In this document: in pieces, positions 45,693 to 54,864 of the stretch
How positions within the stretch are numbered: position 1 is the stretch's first letter
Layout of the letters: every line of letters begins with the position of its first letter
Position numbers and translations under genes: made by a program
The notes under the pieces: generated by a model
Database searches by the model: none
The model's input: only the letters and a program-made list of their open reading frames with translations
Told to the model about the DNA's origin: nothing
NCBI RefSeq assembly: GCF_040869035.1
Contig: NZ_CP162101.1
Location: forward strand, 310,001 to 374,000
Origin: Vibrio sp. NTOU-M3
Lineage (GTDB): Bacteria; Pseudomonadota; Gammaproteobacteria; Enterobacterales; Vibrionaceae
Direction of reading: 5' to 3'
Length of the DNA stretch: 64,000 nucleotides

Positions 45693-46944
45693 AAATTAAC
45701 GCCTCAGTAATAGGTTTATTCACCCCTTTGCGTGCAGAAACCCAAGCAGCAAAAGTACAGATGACCAGCACGCTACAAGCGGTATAGGCAAGAAGTTCGA
45801 AAGAAAAATAGACATTCAGTGGATAACCTTCGGTACTCCCCGGAGGAGGCGGCATTTGAATGTCAGACACAAACAAGATGGCGCTTGTTAACGCTGTAAA
45901 CACACCACCAAGTAGTGAGCCAATCAGTGCCATAAGAAGAGACTCTTTAATAAATCCAGCCACGATTTCGCTAGGATAAGTGCCAAGAGCAGACAAGGTG
46001 CCAATTTCACGAGTGCGTTCCGTTACAGACATGGTCAACGTATTAAACAACGACACAAATACCACCATCGCCATCACTGCGCCCATGATTCCGAAGATTC
46101 GGTCATACAGATTCTTCACTTTGTCGTAAAAAAAGGCGTGTTGCTGCCAAGGCGTCACAGCCATGTTTTGCGCCAAATCGACTTGAGATAATGCACTTTC
46201 GATTTGAGTTTGTACGGCATCAGTTTTTTCAATATCAAACAAGTAAACAGACAATGTACTCACTTTGTTGGAAGCCAGTAGTTCTTGAGCCGTATTCACG
46301 TGTATGTACAGCTCTCGCTTATCCAATTCGGGCACCCCAGTGGAATAAATCCCCTGAACCTTAAAGTCAAAGGCATTCAACGCACCATCGGTTGTGGTCA
46401 CTAACAACGTGATCCAATCTCCAACGGTGACTTTTAAATTTCGCGCTAAATCCACGGCCAACATCACTTCAGGTTCCTGCGCGTTGTAACGTGGACTGGC
46501 AATGTTTGAAAGCGTTTTTCCTTCTCTGACATCAAGGAAAGGCCCCTTCATATCAAACTCTCTGTCATTCACGCCATTACCTACAAAAATGGTCGATTTG
46601 CTGCCATTTGAAATCAATCCGTTAAAGTCGATGTGAGGCTGGATGCCACGGATATCAGGATTGGCCAACAAGCCTTTGATCACTTCTTCGGTGTCCGCTA
46701 AACCATTTTCTAAAGGCACTTCTTCATCAAGCTCAAAGTAATCTGGCTGGCTTAAAGTTAGATGACCGATATCGCGCGCGGTTGATTCTCGCAACGACTC
46801 GTAGGTATACAAGCCAAAGCCTCCTGCACTGGTCAACGCAAAGACTGCAATAGCAACAATCGCAACAGATAACATGCTACGGCGCGAGTTACGCGTAAGA
46901 TTCAGATATGCCAACCGTATGGATTGAGGGATTAACTTGCCCAT
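45685..46944 (-). CDS. FtsX/MacB-type ABC transporter permease
   Basis: 419 residues. One N-terminal membrane segment (SMLSVAIVAIAVFALTSAGGF), a large periplasmic MacB-PCD-like domain, then three segments in an FtsX domain (MAMVVFVSLFNTLTMSVTERTREIGTLSALGT). The ERTREIGTLSALG coupling helix is the family signature. Such permeases do not import; they push periplasmic or membrane molecules outward (LolCE, MacB). It overlaps the ATPase gene by thirteen bases and the LolA-like gene by eight. Confidence 0.93.
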   Translation of the reverse strand: MGKLIPQSIRLAYLNLTRNSRRSMLSVAIVAIAVFALTSAGGFGLYTYESLRESTARDIGHLTLSQPDYFELDEEVPLENGLADTEEVIKGLLANPDIRGIQPHIDFNGLISNGSKSTIFVGNGVNDREFDMKGPFLDVREGKTLSNIASPRYNAQEPEVMLAVDLARNLKVTVGDWITLLVTTTDGALNAFDFKVQGIYSTGVPELDKRELYIHVNTAQELLASNKVSTLSVYLFDIEKTDAVQTQIESALSQVDLAQNMAVTPWQQHAFFYDKVKNLYDRIFGIMGAVMAMVVFVSLFNTLTMSVTERTREIGTLSALGTYPSEIVAGFIKESLLMALIGSLLGGVFTALTSAILFVSDIQMPPPPGSTEGYPLNVYFSFELLAYTACSVLVICTFAAWVSARKGVNKPITEALIYV

Positions 46945-47615
46945 CGCATTTCCTCCCCGTTAATTTCACCATCGGACAGCAAAATAGACCGATCACAATG
47001 CTCTGCCATACGTGGGTCATGCGTTGCAACAACAAAGGTGGTTCCCATTTCATGACCTAGCGCCTTCATTAGCTCAATCACCACATTCGCAGTATGACTG
47101 TCTAAACTGGCGGTCGGTTCATCTGCGATTACCAGTTGAGGGCGATGAACTAATGCCCTTGCGATAGCAACGCGTTGTTGCTGGCCTCCAGAAAGACGAT
47201 CGGGACGATGCTCCATAAAGCCCCCAAGCCCGACTTTTTCCAGAATCTCTTTCGCTCTAGCTTCTCGCTCAAATGCATTAAACCCATTCAGCATTAATGG
47301 ATAAGCCACATTTTCTAATGCTGTCATGACCGGAATTAAATTAAAGCGCTGGAATACAAAGCCCAGTTGAGTCCGGCGAACCTGCGCTGCAACATGCGAA
47401 TCCTTTGGGCACGCTCGGCCAGCAAACAAAACCTCTCCTTCGTATTCCATATCAAGCAGTCCAAGGATATTCAACAGCGTACTTTTACCTGAACCGGAGG
47501 GACCACATAATGCCACCATCTCCCCGTTGGAGATCTCACCACTCACCTGTTTAAGCGCCTCAACATATTGCTCCCCGAGTTGGTAACGCTTTGATACTTT
47601 CTTGAATTGAATCAT
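46932..47615 (-). CDS. LolD/MacB-type ABC ATPase
   Basis: 227 residues. Walker A GPSGSGKST at 38-46, Q-loop VFQRFNLIP, signature LSGGQ at 141-145, Walker B LVIADEPTASLD at about 161-172, and THDPR switch His. It is closest to the LolD/FtsE/MacB group. It pairs with the downstream permease. One ATPase gene and one permease gene imply a homodimer permease, unlike LolCDE with two. Confidence 0.95.
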   Translation of the reverse strand: MIQFKKVSKRYQLGEQYVEALKQVSGEISNGEMVALCGPSGSGKSTLLNILGLLDMEYEGEVLFAGRACPKDSHVAAQVRRTQLGFVFQRFNLIPVMTALENVAYPLMLNGFNAFEREARAKEILEKVGLGGFMEHRPDRLSGGQQQRVAIARALVHRPQLVIADEPTASLDSHTANVVIELMKALGHEMGTTFVVATHDPRMAEHCDRSILLSDGEINGEEMRWAS

Positions 47616-47624
47616 GATATTACC

Positions 47625-48269
47625 TCAAACAGATTGCTGGATAATCGCTTCAGCTTGAAGCGTCATCGGGTGGGAAGCATTTTGTGTTTGCATCACATCG
47701 AACCATTTCATCGCTTGCTCAGCATCGTCCGCACGCAACGCAGCTTGAATCGCGTAGATATAGATCCAAGACGTGGCTTCATAACTCTGAGCAGAAAAAT
47801 CCTCACTTGAAAGCAGATCTAAAAATAGATCGTAACCACGCTCAAAATGATTAAACATATCGGGCAATGAAGTGTATGTGGCCGCGGCAATTGCTTGAGC
47901 AAGAATGTTCTCGGGTAGTCCTTGTCGCCACTCTTGCTGTTTAAGATCGGTCGGCTGATCTGGAATCAAACTCAATCCTTTTGCAATAGTCGCTAAACCT
48001 TGCTCGGTATACTTCATCTTATTCCATGGCATAAACGCATCTCTGCCCATCAAAGTTTGGGTACTACCGAGGTAAACCAAACTAAGTGCATCAGCCCCTT
48101 GCTTGCTGATCTGCTGAGTGAGTTGCTGATACACCTCACTGACTTTGTTTTCATCCCCTTCCGCCGCTAGATTGTATTGACTAATCAATGTTTCACTTGG
48201 CGCTGCCATAGTAGATGTTGAAACCATAGCCCCTAGAAAAATACCCAGTACAGATTTCTTCACATTCAT
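47625..48269 (-). CDS. Periplasmic helical repeat-like protein, first gene of the export operon
   Basis: 214 residues with a signal peptide NVKKSVLGIFLGAMVSTSTMA. The mature part is all-helical with weak TPR-like periodicity (YQQLTQQISKQGADALSLVYLGSTQTL; EATSWIYIYAIQAALRADDAEQAMKWFDVMQ). AAGGA precedes the ATG. No family recognised. Only nine bases separate it from the ATPase, so it belongs to the operon and may be a periplasmic adaptor or scaffold. Confidence 0.75.
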   Translation of the reverse strand: MNVKKSVLGIFLGAMVSTSTMAAPSETLISQYNLAAEGDENKVSEVYQQLTQQISKQGADALSLVYLGSTQTLMGRDAFMPWNKMKYTEQGLATIAKGLSLIPDQPTDLKQQEWRQGLPENILAQAIAAATYTSLPDMFNHFERGYDLFLDLLSSEDFSAQSYEATSWIYIYAIQAALRADDAEQAMKWFDVMQTQNASHPMTLQAEAIIQQSV

Positions 48270-48388
48270 CGCTTTCGTCCTTATCTGGTCGTGATGTTGG
48301 AAGATTAATCAATGCATTGCCAAGGTGCTTAGGTTTGAGATAAGCGGTAACAATAGGGCGTCAACTGAAAATAATCAGGATGAATGGT

Positions 48389-48413
48389 TAGGGTCTGCTG
48401 ATCTTTCGAGATG
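48389..48413. mobile_element. Lone end of the miniature inverted-repeat element (copy D)
   Basis: TAGGGTCTGCTGATCTTTCG plus AGATG matches the inverted right end of copies A and B with one change. No second end was found within 500 bp. It is a fragment or the end of a different, related element. Confidence 0.6.
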
Positions 48414-48717
48414 CTTCGCTTCATTAAGTTGTCAGGTAGCAGTGCGGCACTTTCTGAATCAAGATCATTGATTGCTCAAAATCGTTAGACCTATGGTCTA
48501 GTTCAACATGTTGATGGGAGCCCCATATTTCAGGAGTAAGATAGCCAAGCAATCCAGCACATTAGATGATAAGCCATGGAAAGAAGGTATGAATTAAACG
48601 CAAACCATATCGGTACTGATCCAACTTTTAATTAAAATTACTGATAAATAACTAAATAATCATTTCTATCAACAAGAGCAGAAAAATACAGCGCCAAACC
48701 AATAAATACAGCATGTT

Positions 48718-48757
48718 AATTATTTGGAACCACTTCTATTCACGGTACCAAATAATT
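48718..48757. promoter_or_regulatory. Long inverted repeat upstream of RTX-like copy 1
   Basis: AATTATTTGGAACC and GGTACCAAATAATT pair over 14 bp with one mismatch around a 12-base spacer. Size and position, about 170 bp before the start, fit an operator or a promoter-region cruciform. Confidence 0.45.
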
Positions 48758-48923
48758 ACCAAATCAATATTCAAGATCACTAATGCAAAACTTCTTTGTA
48801 TATGATGACTCAACCTTTTGTTCATTGACGCATGAAGCAATGGTTGATGAACAAAGGACTCAGTGATCCGGTCGCTATGCGACGGAATGGTAAATTAATG
48901 ATCATCGTAATAAAGGATTCCCA

Positions 48924-49826
48924 ATGAGCGTCATTATCGGTACAACTAACCTGGACGGAACAGGTTCTTCAGCAGATCTAACACCTGAAAACGGTTTTAT
49001 CGTTCCTGATTTCTTCAATCAAGACGGCATAATTGCAGCGACAATTAACAGTCAATATGATGTGCCATTCACAAGCTTTGTACTTCAATCAGCAGAGTGG
49101 AATAAAGCTGGTTACAAAGAAGCGAAGGTTGATGGTTCTTACGAATCAATCACGATCGACAACTTTGTTGATGTCGACATCACTAACCAATCCTCAACCG
49201 GTACATCTCACATCGATGTGCTCAATGTAAAACGTGGCCAAATCGATACTACAGGTGTTGAGTCTGACGATTCGATTTATGTTGGCGTTAGAAGTAACAG
49301 CGATGGTTGGAGCAACAAATTTGAAATTGAAACTGGTGCGGGTGATGACAATGTCACACTGGCTGGTTTTATGGGCTCAGAATATACCGAATTCAAGATT
49401 GAGCTTGGTGAAGGTAATGACGTAGTTGACATCTCTACCATCGAAGCTGCTTCTCGTGCAGACAAAGAGCGTGTAATTGAAGGTGGCGAAGGCCTTGATA
49501 CGTTAGTCACAAACGGCGATGCGGTAGTTCGATTTGAAGGCTTTGAAGTCGTCGAAGGTACTGGGTTTGAGAGCGGTCTAATTCTGGATGCCGAAACGCT
49601 AGAAAACAACGTAGGTAACGACCTAGGTTTAGTGGTCGCAAACATCGACGTAAGCTTTGGCGAAGATATCAGTGAATACGAAATTGAAATGCTTGATCAA
49701 GAGCATATCGATTACCTGGACCAATTAGGTTATGAAGCAACTGATTTCAGCCTAGTCAATGTCTATACCGATGCTGATGAGTCATTCACTCTCTTAGTTG
49801 AAGACGACGACTACGCACTAGTTTAA
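48924..49826 (+). CDS. RTX-like acidic secreted protein, copy 1 of 3
   Basis: 300 residues, no signal peptide, no cysteine, strongly acidic. It opens SVIIGTTNLDGTGSS, shared with copies 2 and 3. The middle holds NVKRGQID (101-108), SNSDGWSN (124-131) and three glycine/aspartate turns GAGDDNVTL (138), GEGNDVVDI (162) and GGEGLDTLV (187), like RTX calcium-binding turns but spaced about 25 residues apart and not in tandem. The end, LLVEDDDYALV, is acidic then hydrophobic, the pattern of type I secretion signals. Likely a calcium-binding extracellular or matrix protein; this is inferred. AAGGA precedes the ATG; a strong terminator follows. Confidence 0.8.
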   Translation: MSVIIGTTNLDGTGSSADLTPENGFIVPDFFNQDGIIAATINSQYDVPFTSFVLQSAEWNKAGYKEAKVDGSYESITIDNFVDVDITNQSSTGTSHIDVLNVKRGQIDTTGVESDDSIYVGVRSNSDGWSNKFEIETGAGDDNVTLAGFMGSEYTEFKIELGEGNDVVDISTIEAASRADKERVIEGGEGLDTLVTNGDAVVRFEGFEVVEGTGFESGLILDAETLENNVGNDLGLVVANIDVSFGEDISEYEIEMLDQEHIDYLDQLGYEATDFSLVNVYTDADESFTLLVEDDDYALV

Positions 49827-49831
49827 TAAAA

Positions 49832-49856
49832 AGGCCGCCTTCGGGCGGCTTTTTTA
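49832..49856 (+). terminator. Strong terminator after copy 1
   Basis: GCCGCC-TTCG-GGCGGC with a run of six T's. The rest of the spacer to 50266 (about 410 bp) is AT-rich leader and promoter DNA of copy 2 with no gene seen. Confidence 0.92.
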
Positions 49857-50266
49857 TTTCTTTTTAAAAACCAATTTCATAATCCTTAATATATAACAAC
49901 GGCTTATTCTTAACTACGAACAATGCAACAGCGGTAACTGACATAAGCGTCAGGTTTTTCCTGCATATGCATCTGATCCCTAATTGAAATTACGGTGAAC
50001 TTCAGAACATCTATGAAAGAAAATAAGAATAACGCTTAAATTTTAATCAAAACATATTCGCTCAATATATTAAACAAATGCAAATTGATCACAAATTCAT
50101 TAATACATGCAATTGGGTTTATAGGTGCATTTAAAAATCATAATTTAGAACTAATTAAGCCAATAGTACCAAAATAAAACCAAAAGACTTTCACTACGAT
50201 TACAAATTCTCAACTTTATATAAGAATGTGCTCACAAATTAATTCCATCATACTAGGAACAATACA

Positions 50267-51175
50267 ATGAGCATTATTATTGGTACCACGAATACTGACG
50301 GTACAGGTTCTTCTGTTGATTTAGATGAAAACAACGGCACATACATCAACGACGATTCTTCACTAACTTGGAACGAAGACGGCGTGACTGTAGAGTCCGA
50401 TAACGAAGATCACAGCAAGATTGATAGTATTACTATCAATTCTGATGAGTGGAATAAAGAAGGTTACAAAGAAGCAAACCTAAATTCTGAAGCAACTTAC
50501 ATTGATATTAACAATGTTGTTGATGTGAACATCGTAAACAACACGGCTTCACACTTCTCAGAAATCAATGTAATGAACGTAAAACGTGGTCAAGTTGACA
50601 CATCAAATGGCGTCTCTAACGACGTAATTAATGTAGGTGTTAAGAGCAACAGCGATAGCTGGAGCAACCACTTCGATATCAACTCTGGTCACGGTAACGA
50701 CGAGATCACAATGACGGGTATTGAAGGTTCTCAATACACATCATTCTCAATCGATGCGGGTAAGGGTAACGACACTGTTGATGTTTCAGGTATGGCTTAC
50801 GCTAGCAGTGCAGACAAAGAACGCCACATTGAAGGTGGTAAAGGCTTCGACACGCTAATTACTAACGGTGACGACACCATCACATTCGAAGGTTTCGAAG
50901 TTGTTCAAGGCACTGGCTTCGACCAAACCTTGACTCTAGATTCAGACGCACTTGCAGCAAACTACAAGCCTGGTTTTGGCTTGGTTGTTTCTGATATCGA
51001 CGTTGAATTCTCTGATGATGTAACCATGGTAGAATCTCACGACCTTGGTATGAAGCAAGTAAACTACCTAGAGCGTATGGGACTAGATTCTGACGATTAC
51101 CACCAAGTAAACGTTGTATCTGACGGTGTTGAATACACTATCCTAACGAATGACGATTCATTCGATATCGCTTAA
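50267..51175 (+). CDS. RTX-like acidic secreted protein, copy 2 of 3
   Basis: 302 residues, no cysteine, no signal peptide. It shares with copies 1 and 3 the opening IIIGTTNTDGTGSS, NVKRGQVD, KSNSDSWSN, the turns GHGNDEITM, GKGNDTVDV and GGKGFDTLITNGDDTITFEGFEV, and ends LLTNDDSFDIA-like (ILTNDDSFDIA). Codons are those of strongly expressed Vibrio genes (GGT, AAC, GAC, CGT) through most of its length, in contrast with copy 3. Probably a type I-secreted calcium-binding surface or matrix protein; not proven. AGGA lies before the ATG; a terminator follows. Confidence 0.8.
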   Translation: MSIIIGTTNTDGTGSSVDLDENNGTYINDDSSLTWNEDGVTVESDNEDHSKIDSITINSDEWNKEGYKEANLNSEATYIDINNVVDVNIVNNTASHFSEINVMNVKRGQVDTSNGVSNDVINVGVKSNSDSWSNHFDINSGHGNDEITMTGIEGSQYTSFSIDAGKGNDTVDVSGMAYASSADKERHIEGGKGFDTLITNGDDTITFEGFEVVQGTGFDQTLTLDSDALAANYKPGFGLVVSDIDVEFSDDVTMVESHDLGMKQVNYLERMGLDSDDYHQVNVVSDGVEYTILTNDDSFDIA

Positions 51176-51183
51176 TAAAAAAG

Positions 51184-51210
51184 AAGCTGCTCAAACGAGC
51201 AGCTTTTTTT
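51184..51210. terminator. Terminator shared by RTX-like copy 2 and the RidA fusion
   Basis: AAGCTGCTC and GAGCAGCTT pair around AAAC with a T-run after. It reaches the stop codon of the convergent RidA fusion gene. Confidence 0.9.
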
Positions 51211-52474
51211 AGGCCCCAGGTTGTGTTCCTTCCCCATTCGAAACAATCGCATCAATTTGCACTGATGCTCCCATCAAGATATCAGGTACACCAATCACAG
51301 TCCGAGCTGGTAACTCTTTTCCAAAATAACTGGCATAGACATCATTCACCGCTTGTAAATCTCTCATATCTTTCAACTGGATATTAACTTTGACGATGTC
51401 ATCCATCACATGTTGGATGCTTTCGACAATCGCCTTAATGTTATTCAAACATTGAACGGTTTGTTCTTTCACACAGCTCGTTGTGATAACGCCCGTTTCA
51501 GCAGTCACTGGTAATTGAGCCGAGATGTTATTGTAATGAGAGAAAGCCACTGATTGAGTCGACATTTTACTCACTGGAGCATCAAGCGTATTGTTGATGC
51601 GAATAACGATACCGTGTCTGTCTTCCACCTCTTGCGGTGGCGTACCGTCGCCATGTGACACTGTCGCATCAATTTGAACCAAAGCATCCATTGGTAGATC
51701 TTGTGCGGCAACAATAGAACGTGCTGGCATATAACCAAGGCATCTCGCTATACCAGAGTCTGGGAAGAAAGAGGCATATACTTCATTCACTGCAAACACA
51801 TCTTCAATATTTTTCAGGTGGATATTGATCTTTACGGTATCGTCAAACGGTACATCAATACTGTTTAATATCGCTTTTAGGTTACGTAAACATTGTCGAG
51901 TTTGCTCTTTGACACCACCAACAACCATGTTTCCAGTCTGGGGTTCAATCGGTAACTGAGCCGAAATGTGGTTATAGTGAGAAAATGCAACACTCTGACT
52001 CGATAGCATACTTAAAGGGGCGTTTGGTGTGTTTCTTACCAATTTGACCAAATCACATGCGGCTTGCGGATGAGTACCCTCCCCGTTAGAAATCAGTGCA
52101 TCCATCTGCACAAGCGCTCCCTCCATTGGCAACGCAGTCACTGCTAACACACTTCGGGTAGGTAGATGGCTGGAAAAGAAACCAGCGTAAACTTCGTCGA
52201 CCAAATCAAGGTCTGTCATGTGCTTCAAGTAAATATTAATTTTAACCACATCATATAAACCATGACCGATACTTTCGACGATGGCTTGAATGTTCGCGAG
52301 GCACTGCTTAACTTGCTCTTTCACTCCCCCTTCAACCAGCTTTCCACTATTTGGATCAATAGGTAATTGCGCCGAAATATTGTTGTAATGCGAAAAAGCG
52401 ACAGATTGAGTGGAATAAGAACAAATGGGCGCATTTTCCGTATTTCTTGAAACTTTGATGATGTCATTACTCAT
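51209..52474 (-). CDS. Three RidA (YjgF/UK114) domains fused in one chain
   Basis: 421 residues made of three RidA domains at about 5-130, 143-275 and 290-412. Each repeats STQSVAFSHYNNISAQLP (second copy SSQSVAFSHYNHISAQLP), VKEQ-x-x-QC, and the arginine of the deaminase site (PTRS R107, PARS R252, PART R391). The usual terminal Glu is Asp in all three (QMDALIS, QIDATVS, QIDAIVS). RidA normally works as a homotrimer with sites between subunits, so this chain should fold as a one-chain trimer that hydrolyses reactive imines. It follows the carbamoyltransferase gene by 157 bp on the same strand. Confidence 0.93.
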   Translation of the reverse strand: MSNDIIKVSRNTENAPICSYSTQSVAFSHYNNISAQLPIDPNSGKLVEGGVKEQVKQCLANIQAIVESIGHGLYDVVKINIYLKHMTDLDLVDEVYAGFFSSHLPTRSVLAVTALPMEGALVQMDALISNGEGTHPQAACDLVKLVRNTPNAPLSMLSSQSVAFSHYNHISAQLPIEPQTGNMVVGGVKEQTRQCLRNLKAILNSIDVPFDDTVKINIHLKNIEDVFAVNEVYASFFPDSGIARCLGYMPARSIVAAQDLPMDALVQIDATVSHGDGTPPQEVEDRHGIVIRINNTLDAPVSKMSTQSVAFSHYNNISAQLPVTAETGVITTSCVKEQTVQCLNNIKAIVESIQHVMDDIVKVNIQLKDMRDLQAVNDVYASYFGKELPARTVIGVPDILMGASVQIDAIVSNGEGTQPGA

Positions 52475-52554
52475 GTCAAAAACTCTGTTTTTATGTGCTC
52501 ACTTCAATGGAACATGGGGTTAACCAATGTTGTTTAGCGAACCAGAAATCAAAG

Positions 52555-52596
52555 ATAGTCAGATTGGCCCTTGAGTGGTGAGCCGAATCTGACTAT
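52555..52596 (-). terminator. Stem-loop between carbamoyltransferase and RidA fusion
   Basis: ATAGTCAGATTGGC pairs with GCCGAATCTGACTAT apart from one bulged base. There is no T-run on either side, so it may be an RNA stabiliser or attenuator, with the RidA gene having its own promoter. Confidence 0.5.
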
Positions 52597-52631
52597 TTCC
52601 TCGTTATTGAATGCCGTTATTTCACAGGCTC

Positions 52632-53678
52632 TTATAAGGTGCTAAGAAAAGTAAGGATCTTGTCCTCATGATGCTTAATTGTCTCTTCAGATGGGACAAT
52701 GGCATCTTTATGAGTGAAGTACACCAGTATCGCCATTTGGGCCGTTAAGCGGTTTTCTGCCTCATCAAATGCCACAGAATATTCACTTTCAAGCGCACCA
52801 CGGGTGACTTCTTCCTTATCATTTGCCGGTAAGCAGTGAAGCAACATTGCACCGGGTTTTGCCTTAGCCATCAGCTCTTCAGTAATGACGTAATCAGGCA
52901 TGAATGCTGCGAGGCGTTCCTCTTTCTCATCCATCTGAGTCACCCAGTAAAAGCTATCGCCATACACCACATCACAATCACGGATGGCTTCAACATCATC
53001 AGTAATTTCTATATGCCCGCCAGACTCTTTGCAGAATGATTCCGCTAATTCAACCCACTCGGGTTCCATGTGGTATTTCACTGGACCAATTTGCTTAAAA
53101 CCCATGCCATATTTGGCGCACGTCAACATCAGTGAGCGGCACACATCTGTTGCATCACCCATGAAGGCAAGAGTCAGTTCATTGAGCTGACGTCCATCTG
53201 TAATGTGCTCTCGAATAGTAAACAGATCAGCCAGCATCTGAGTTGGATGAAAACGCGTATCTAAGCCGTTGATCACAGGCACTGTCGACATGTTGAGTAA
53301 CCCATCAAGTGTTTCAGGGCTATTGGTTCGCGCCATGATCACATCGCACATGCGAGACAATACTCGGGATGTGTCATCTATCGATTCTTTTCCACCTAAA
53401 TGGATATCCTTCGGTGAGAGGAAGAGTGCATGACCACCAAGTAAGGTCGCTGCAACTTCAAAAGAGACACGTGTACGAGTCGAACCCGCTTCAAAAATCA
53501 TCCCAACCGATTTCCCTTTGAACAGTTGCGGAATCGCGTTGTCTTTACGAGCTTGTTTTAGATAACTCATCAGCTCCATCATGTTGTCCATCTCTTGAAC
53601 CGAGAAGTCTTTCATCGACACCATGTGTTCAATATTCGCTTTATTAAGTTCAGTCGCACTTGAAGAAGGTAATTTCAT
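52632..53678 (-). CDS. ptcA: Putrescine carbamoyltransferase
   Basis: 348 residues. The carbamoyl-phosphate loop GSTRTRVSFEV (STRTR at 66-70), HPTQ at 144-147, the second-domain MGDATDVCRSL and HCLPA are all present. The family also includes ornithine carbamoyltransferase. Its place between agmatine deiminase and the RidA fusion, with an antiporter and carbamate kinase, favours N-carbamoylputrescine as substrate, giving putrescine and carbamoyl phosphate. AGGAA precedes the ATG. The usual ornithine-binding motif is not seen, in line with putrescine use. Confidence 0.88.
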   Translation of the reverse strand: MKLPSSSATELNKANIEHMVSMKDFSVQEMDNMMELMSYLKQARKDNAIPQLFKGKSVGMIFEAGSTRTRVSFEVAATLLGGHALFLSPKDIHLGGKESIDDTSRVLSRMCDVIMARTNSPETLDGLLNMSTVPVINGLDTRFHPTQMLADLFTIREHITDGRQLNELTLAFMGDATDVCRSLMLTCAKYGMGFKQIGPVKYHMEPEWVELAESFCKESGGHIEITDDVEAIRDCDVVYGDSFYWVTQMDEKEERLAAFMPDYVITEELMAKAKPGAMLLHCLPANDKEEVTRGALESEYSVAFDEAENRLTAQMAILVYFTHKDAIVPSEETIKHHEDKILTFLSTL

Positions 53679-53700
53679 AATAATGTTCCTATTTTTTACT

Positions 53701-53721
53701 GGGGCTCAGCTCACTGAGCCC
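53701..53721 (-). terminator. Stem-loop between agmatine deiminase and carbamoyltransferase
   Basis: GGGGCTCAG and CTGAGCCC pair around CTCA in the 80-bp gap between the two genes. It is a good hairpin without a T-run on the minus strand, more likely for processing or stability than as a full stop. Confidence 0.5.
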
Positions 53722-53758
53722 TCTTGTTTTCTATTTCGATTATTGGATAAAAAGTTAT

Positions 53759-54850
53759 TTAGACTTTGGGTACTTGTTGGGTAATGCAGTGGATATTGCC
53801 GCCACCCAATAAAATTTCTCGCGCGGGGACGCCGTTGACTTCGTAGCCCGGATAAATACCTTGGAGGATTTCTTTTACTTCGGAGTCGTAACGTTCATCC
53901 AACAATGGCAATACGATCTGACGGTTGGTGATCAGATAGTTGGCATATGACGCCGCTAAGCGCTCTCCTGCTTCACGCTCCATACCTTCGGCGATATCGA
54001 TGCCTGCGGCTTCTTCTTTGGCCATGTATAACGGCCCGGGCATTGGCAGTTTATGAACCACAATGTTGCGCCCTTTGGCATCAGTTTGGTTGGTTAGGCA
54101 ATCATACGCCTCACGACTGATGGCATATTGCGGATCGTTTTCATCATCACACCACGTCAAAACCACCTCACCCGGCTTGACGACGTGAAGAATGTTGTCC
54201 ACATGACCGTTAGTTTCATCGTTGTATAAGCCTCGTGGTAGCCAAATGATCTTCTCAACGTTGAGGTGCTGACAAAGAATCTCCGTTAATTCTTCTTTGC
54301 TTAGATCCGGATTACGGCTTTCATCAAGCAGACATTCTTCCGTGGTGTACAACGTTCCTTCACCATCGATGTGAATAGAGCCACCCTCTAGCACAATCGG
54401 CGCTCGGTAGCGTGAATCTGCCGTCACTTCACACATTTTTTGGGCCACTTGATCATCACGTTTCCAAGGCCAGTAAAGTCCGTCGACAAATCCACCCCAG
54501 GCGTTGAACTCCCAGTCAACACCACGGCGCTCACCGTCGTCATTAACCACATAACTTGCGCCAATATCCCGCATCCACGAGTCGTCTGTAGAGACTTCAA
54601 GCACACGAACATCATCCGGCAGCCGAGAAACGGCATTGTCGTATTGCTCCGCGCTCACCAACATGGTTACCGGCGTGGTTTTGTTGATCTGTTTAGCCAC
54701 TTCGGTAAACACTCGCTGCGCAGGCTTCGCGCCATTACGCCAGTTGTCAGTACGCTCTGGCCAAGCCATCCAGATTTCACTATGTGGTTCATGCTCAGCA
54801 GGCATTCTGAATCCATCTTGCTTGGGTGTTGTTTCTAATAGCTTTCTCAT
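53759..54850 (-). CDS. aguA: Agmatine deiminase
   Basis: 363 residues from the ATG at 54850; AGGAG lies seven bases before it, while an in-frame TTG at 54856 is unlikely. Family marks: [68 protein letters not shown] and the C-terminal [13 protein letters not shown] with catalytic Cys355. It converts agmatine to N-carbamoylputrescine and ammonia. Antiporter upstream by 14 bp, carbamoyltransferase downstream. Confidence 0.97.
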   Translation of the reverse strand: MRKLLETTPKQDGFRMPAEHEPHSEIWMAWPERTDNWRNGAKPAQRVFTEVAKQINKTTPVTMLVSAEQYDNAVSRLPDDVRVLEVSTDDSWMRDIGASYVVNDDGERRGVDWEFNAWGGFVDGLYWPWKRDDQVAQKMCEVTADSRYRAPIVLEGGSIHIDGEGTLYTTEECLLDESRNPDLSKEELTEILCQHLNVEKIIWLPRGLYNDETNGHVDNILHVVKPGEVVLTWCDDENDPQYAISREAYDCLTNQTDAKGRNIVVHKLPMPGPLYMAKEEAAGIDIAEGMEREAGERLAASYANYLITNRQIVLPLLDERYDSEVKEILQGIYPGYEVNGVPAREILLGGGNIHCITQQVPKV

Positions 54851-54864
54851 TCTCAATCTCCTAA

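Larger units (their letters stand above)
48270..48923. promoter_or_regulatory. Large 654-bp spacer with mobile-element end and structured leader
   Basis: It holds the promoter of the export operon on the left, a lone mobile-element end (48389-48413), a 40-bp operator-like inverted repeat (48718-48757), and near the right end two hairpins in the probable leader of the RTX-like copy 1: CCTTTTGTTCAT with ATGAACAAAGG (48834-48857) and GTCGC-TAT-GCGAC (48871-48883). No gene seen. Confidence 0.5.

Noticed and set aside
48411..48500. Possible transposase remnant after the lone element end
   Set aside because: A 25-codon frame only; no transposase motif could be recognised.
52632..53678. Anabolic ornithine carbamoyltransferase ArgF
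   Set aside because: The neighbours (agmatine deiminase, antiporter, carbamate kinase) and lack of the usual ornithine loop favour putrescine; still worth an assay.
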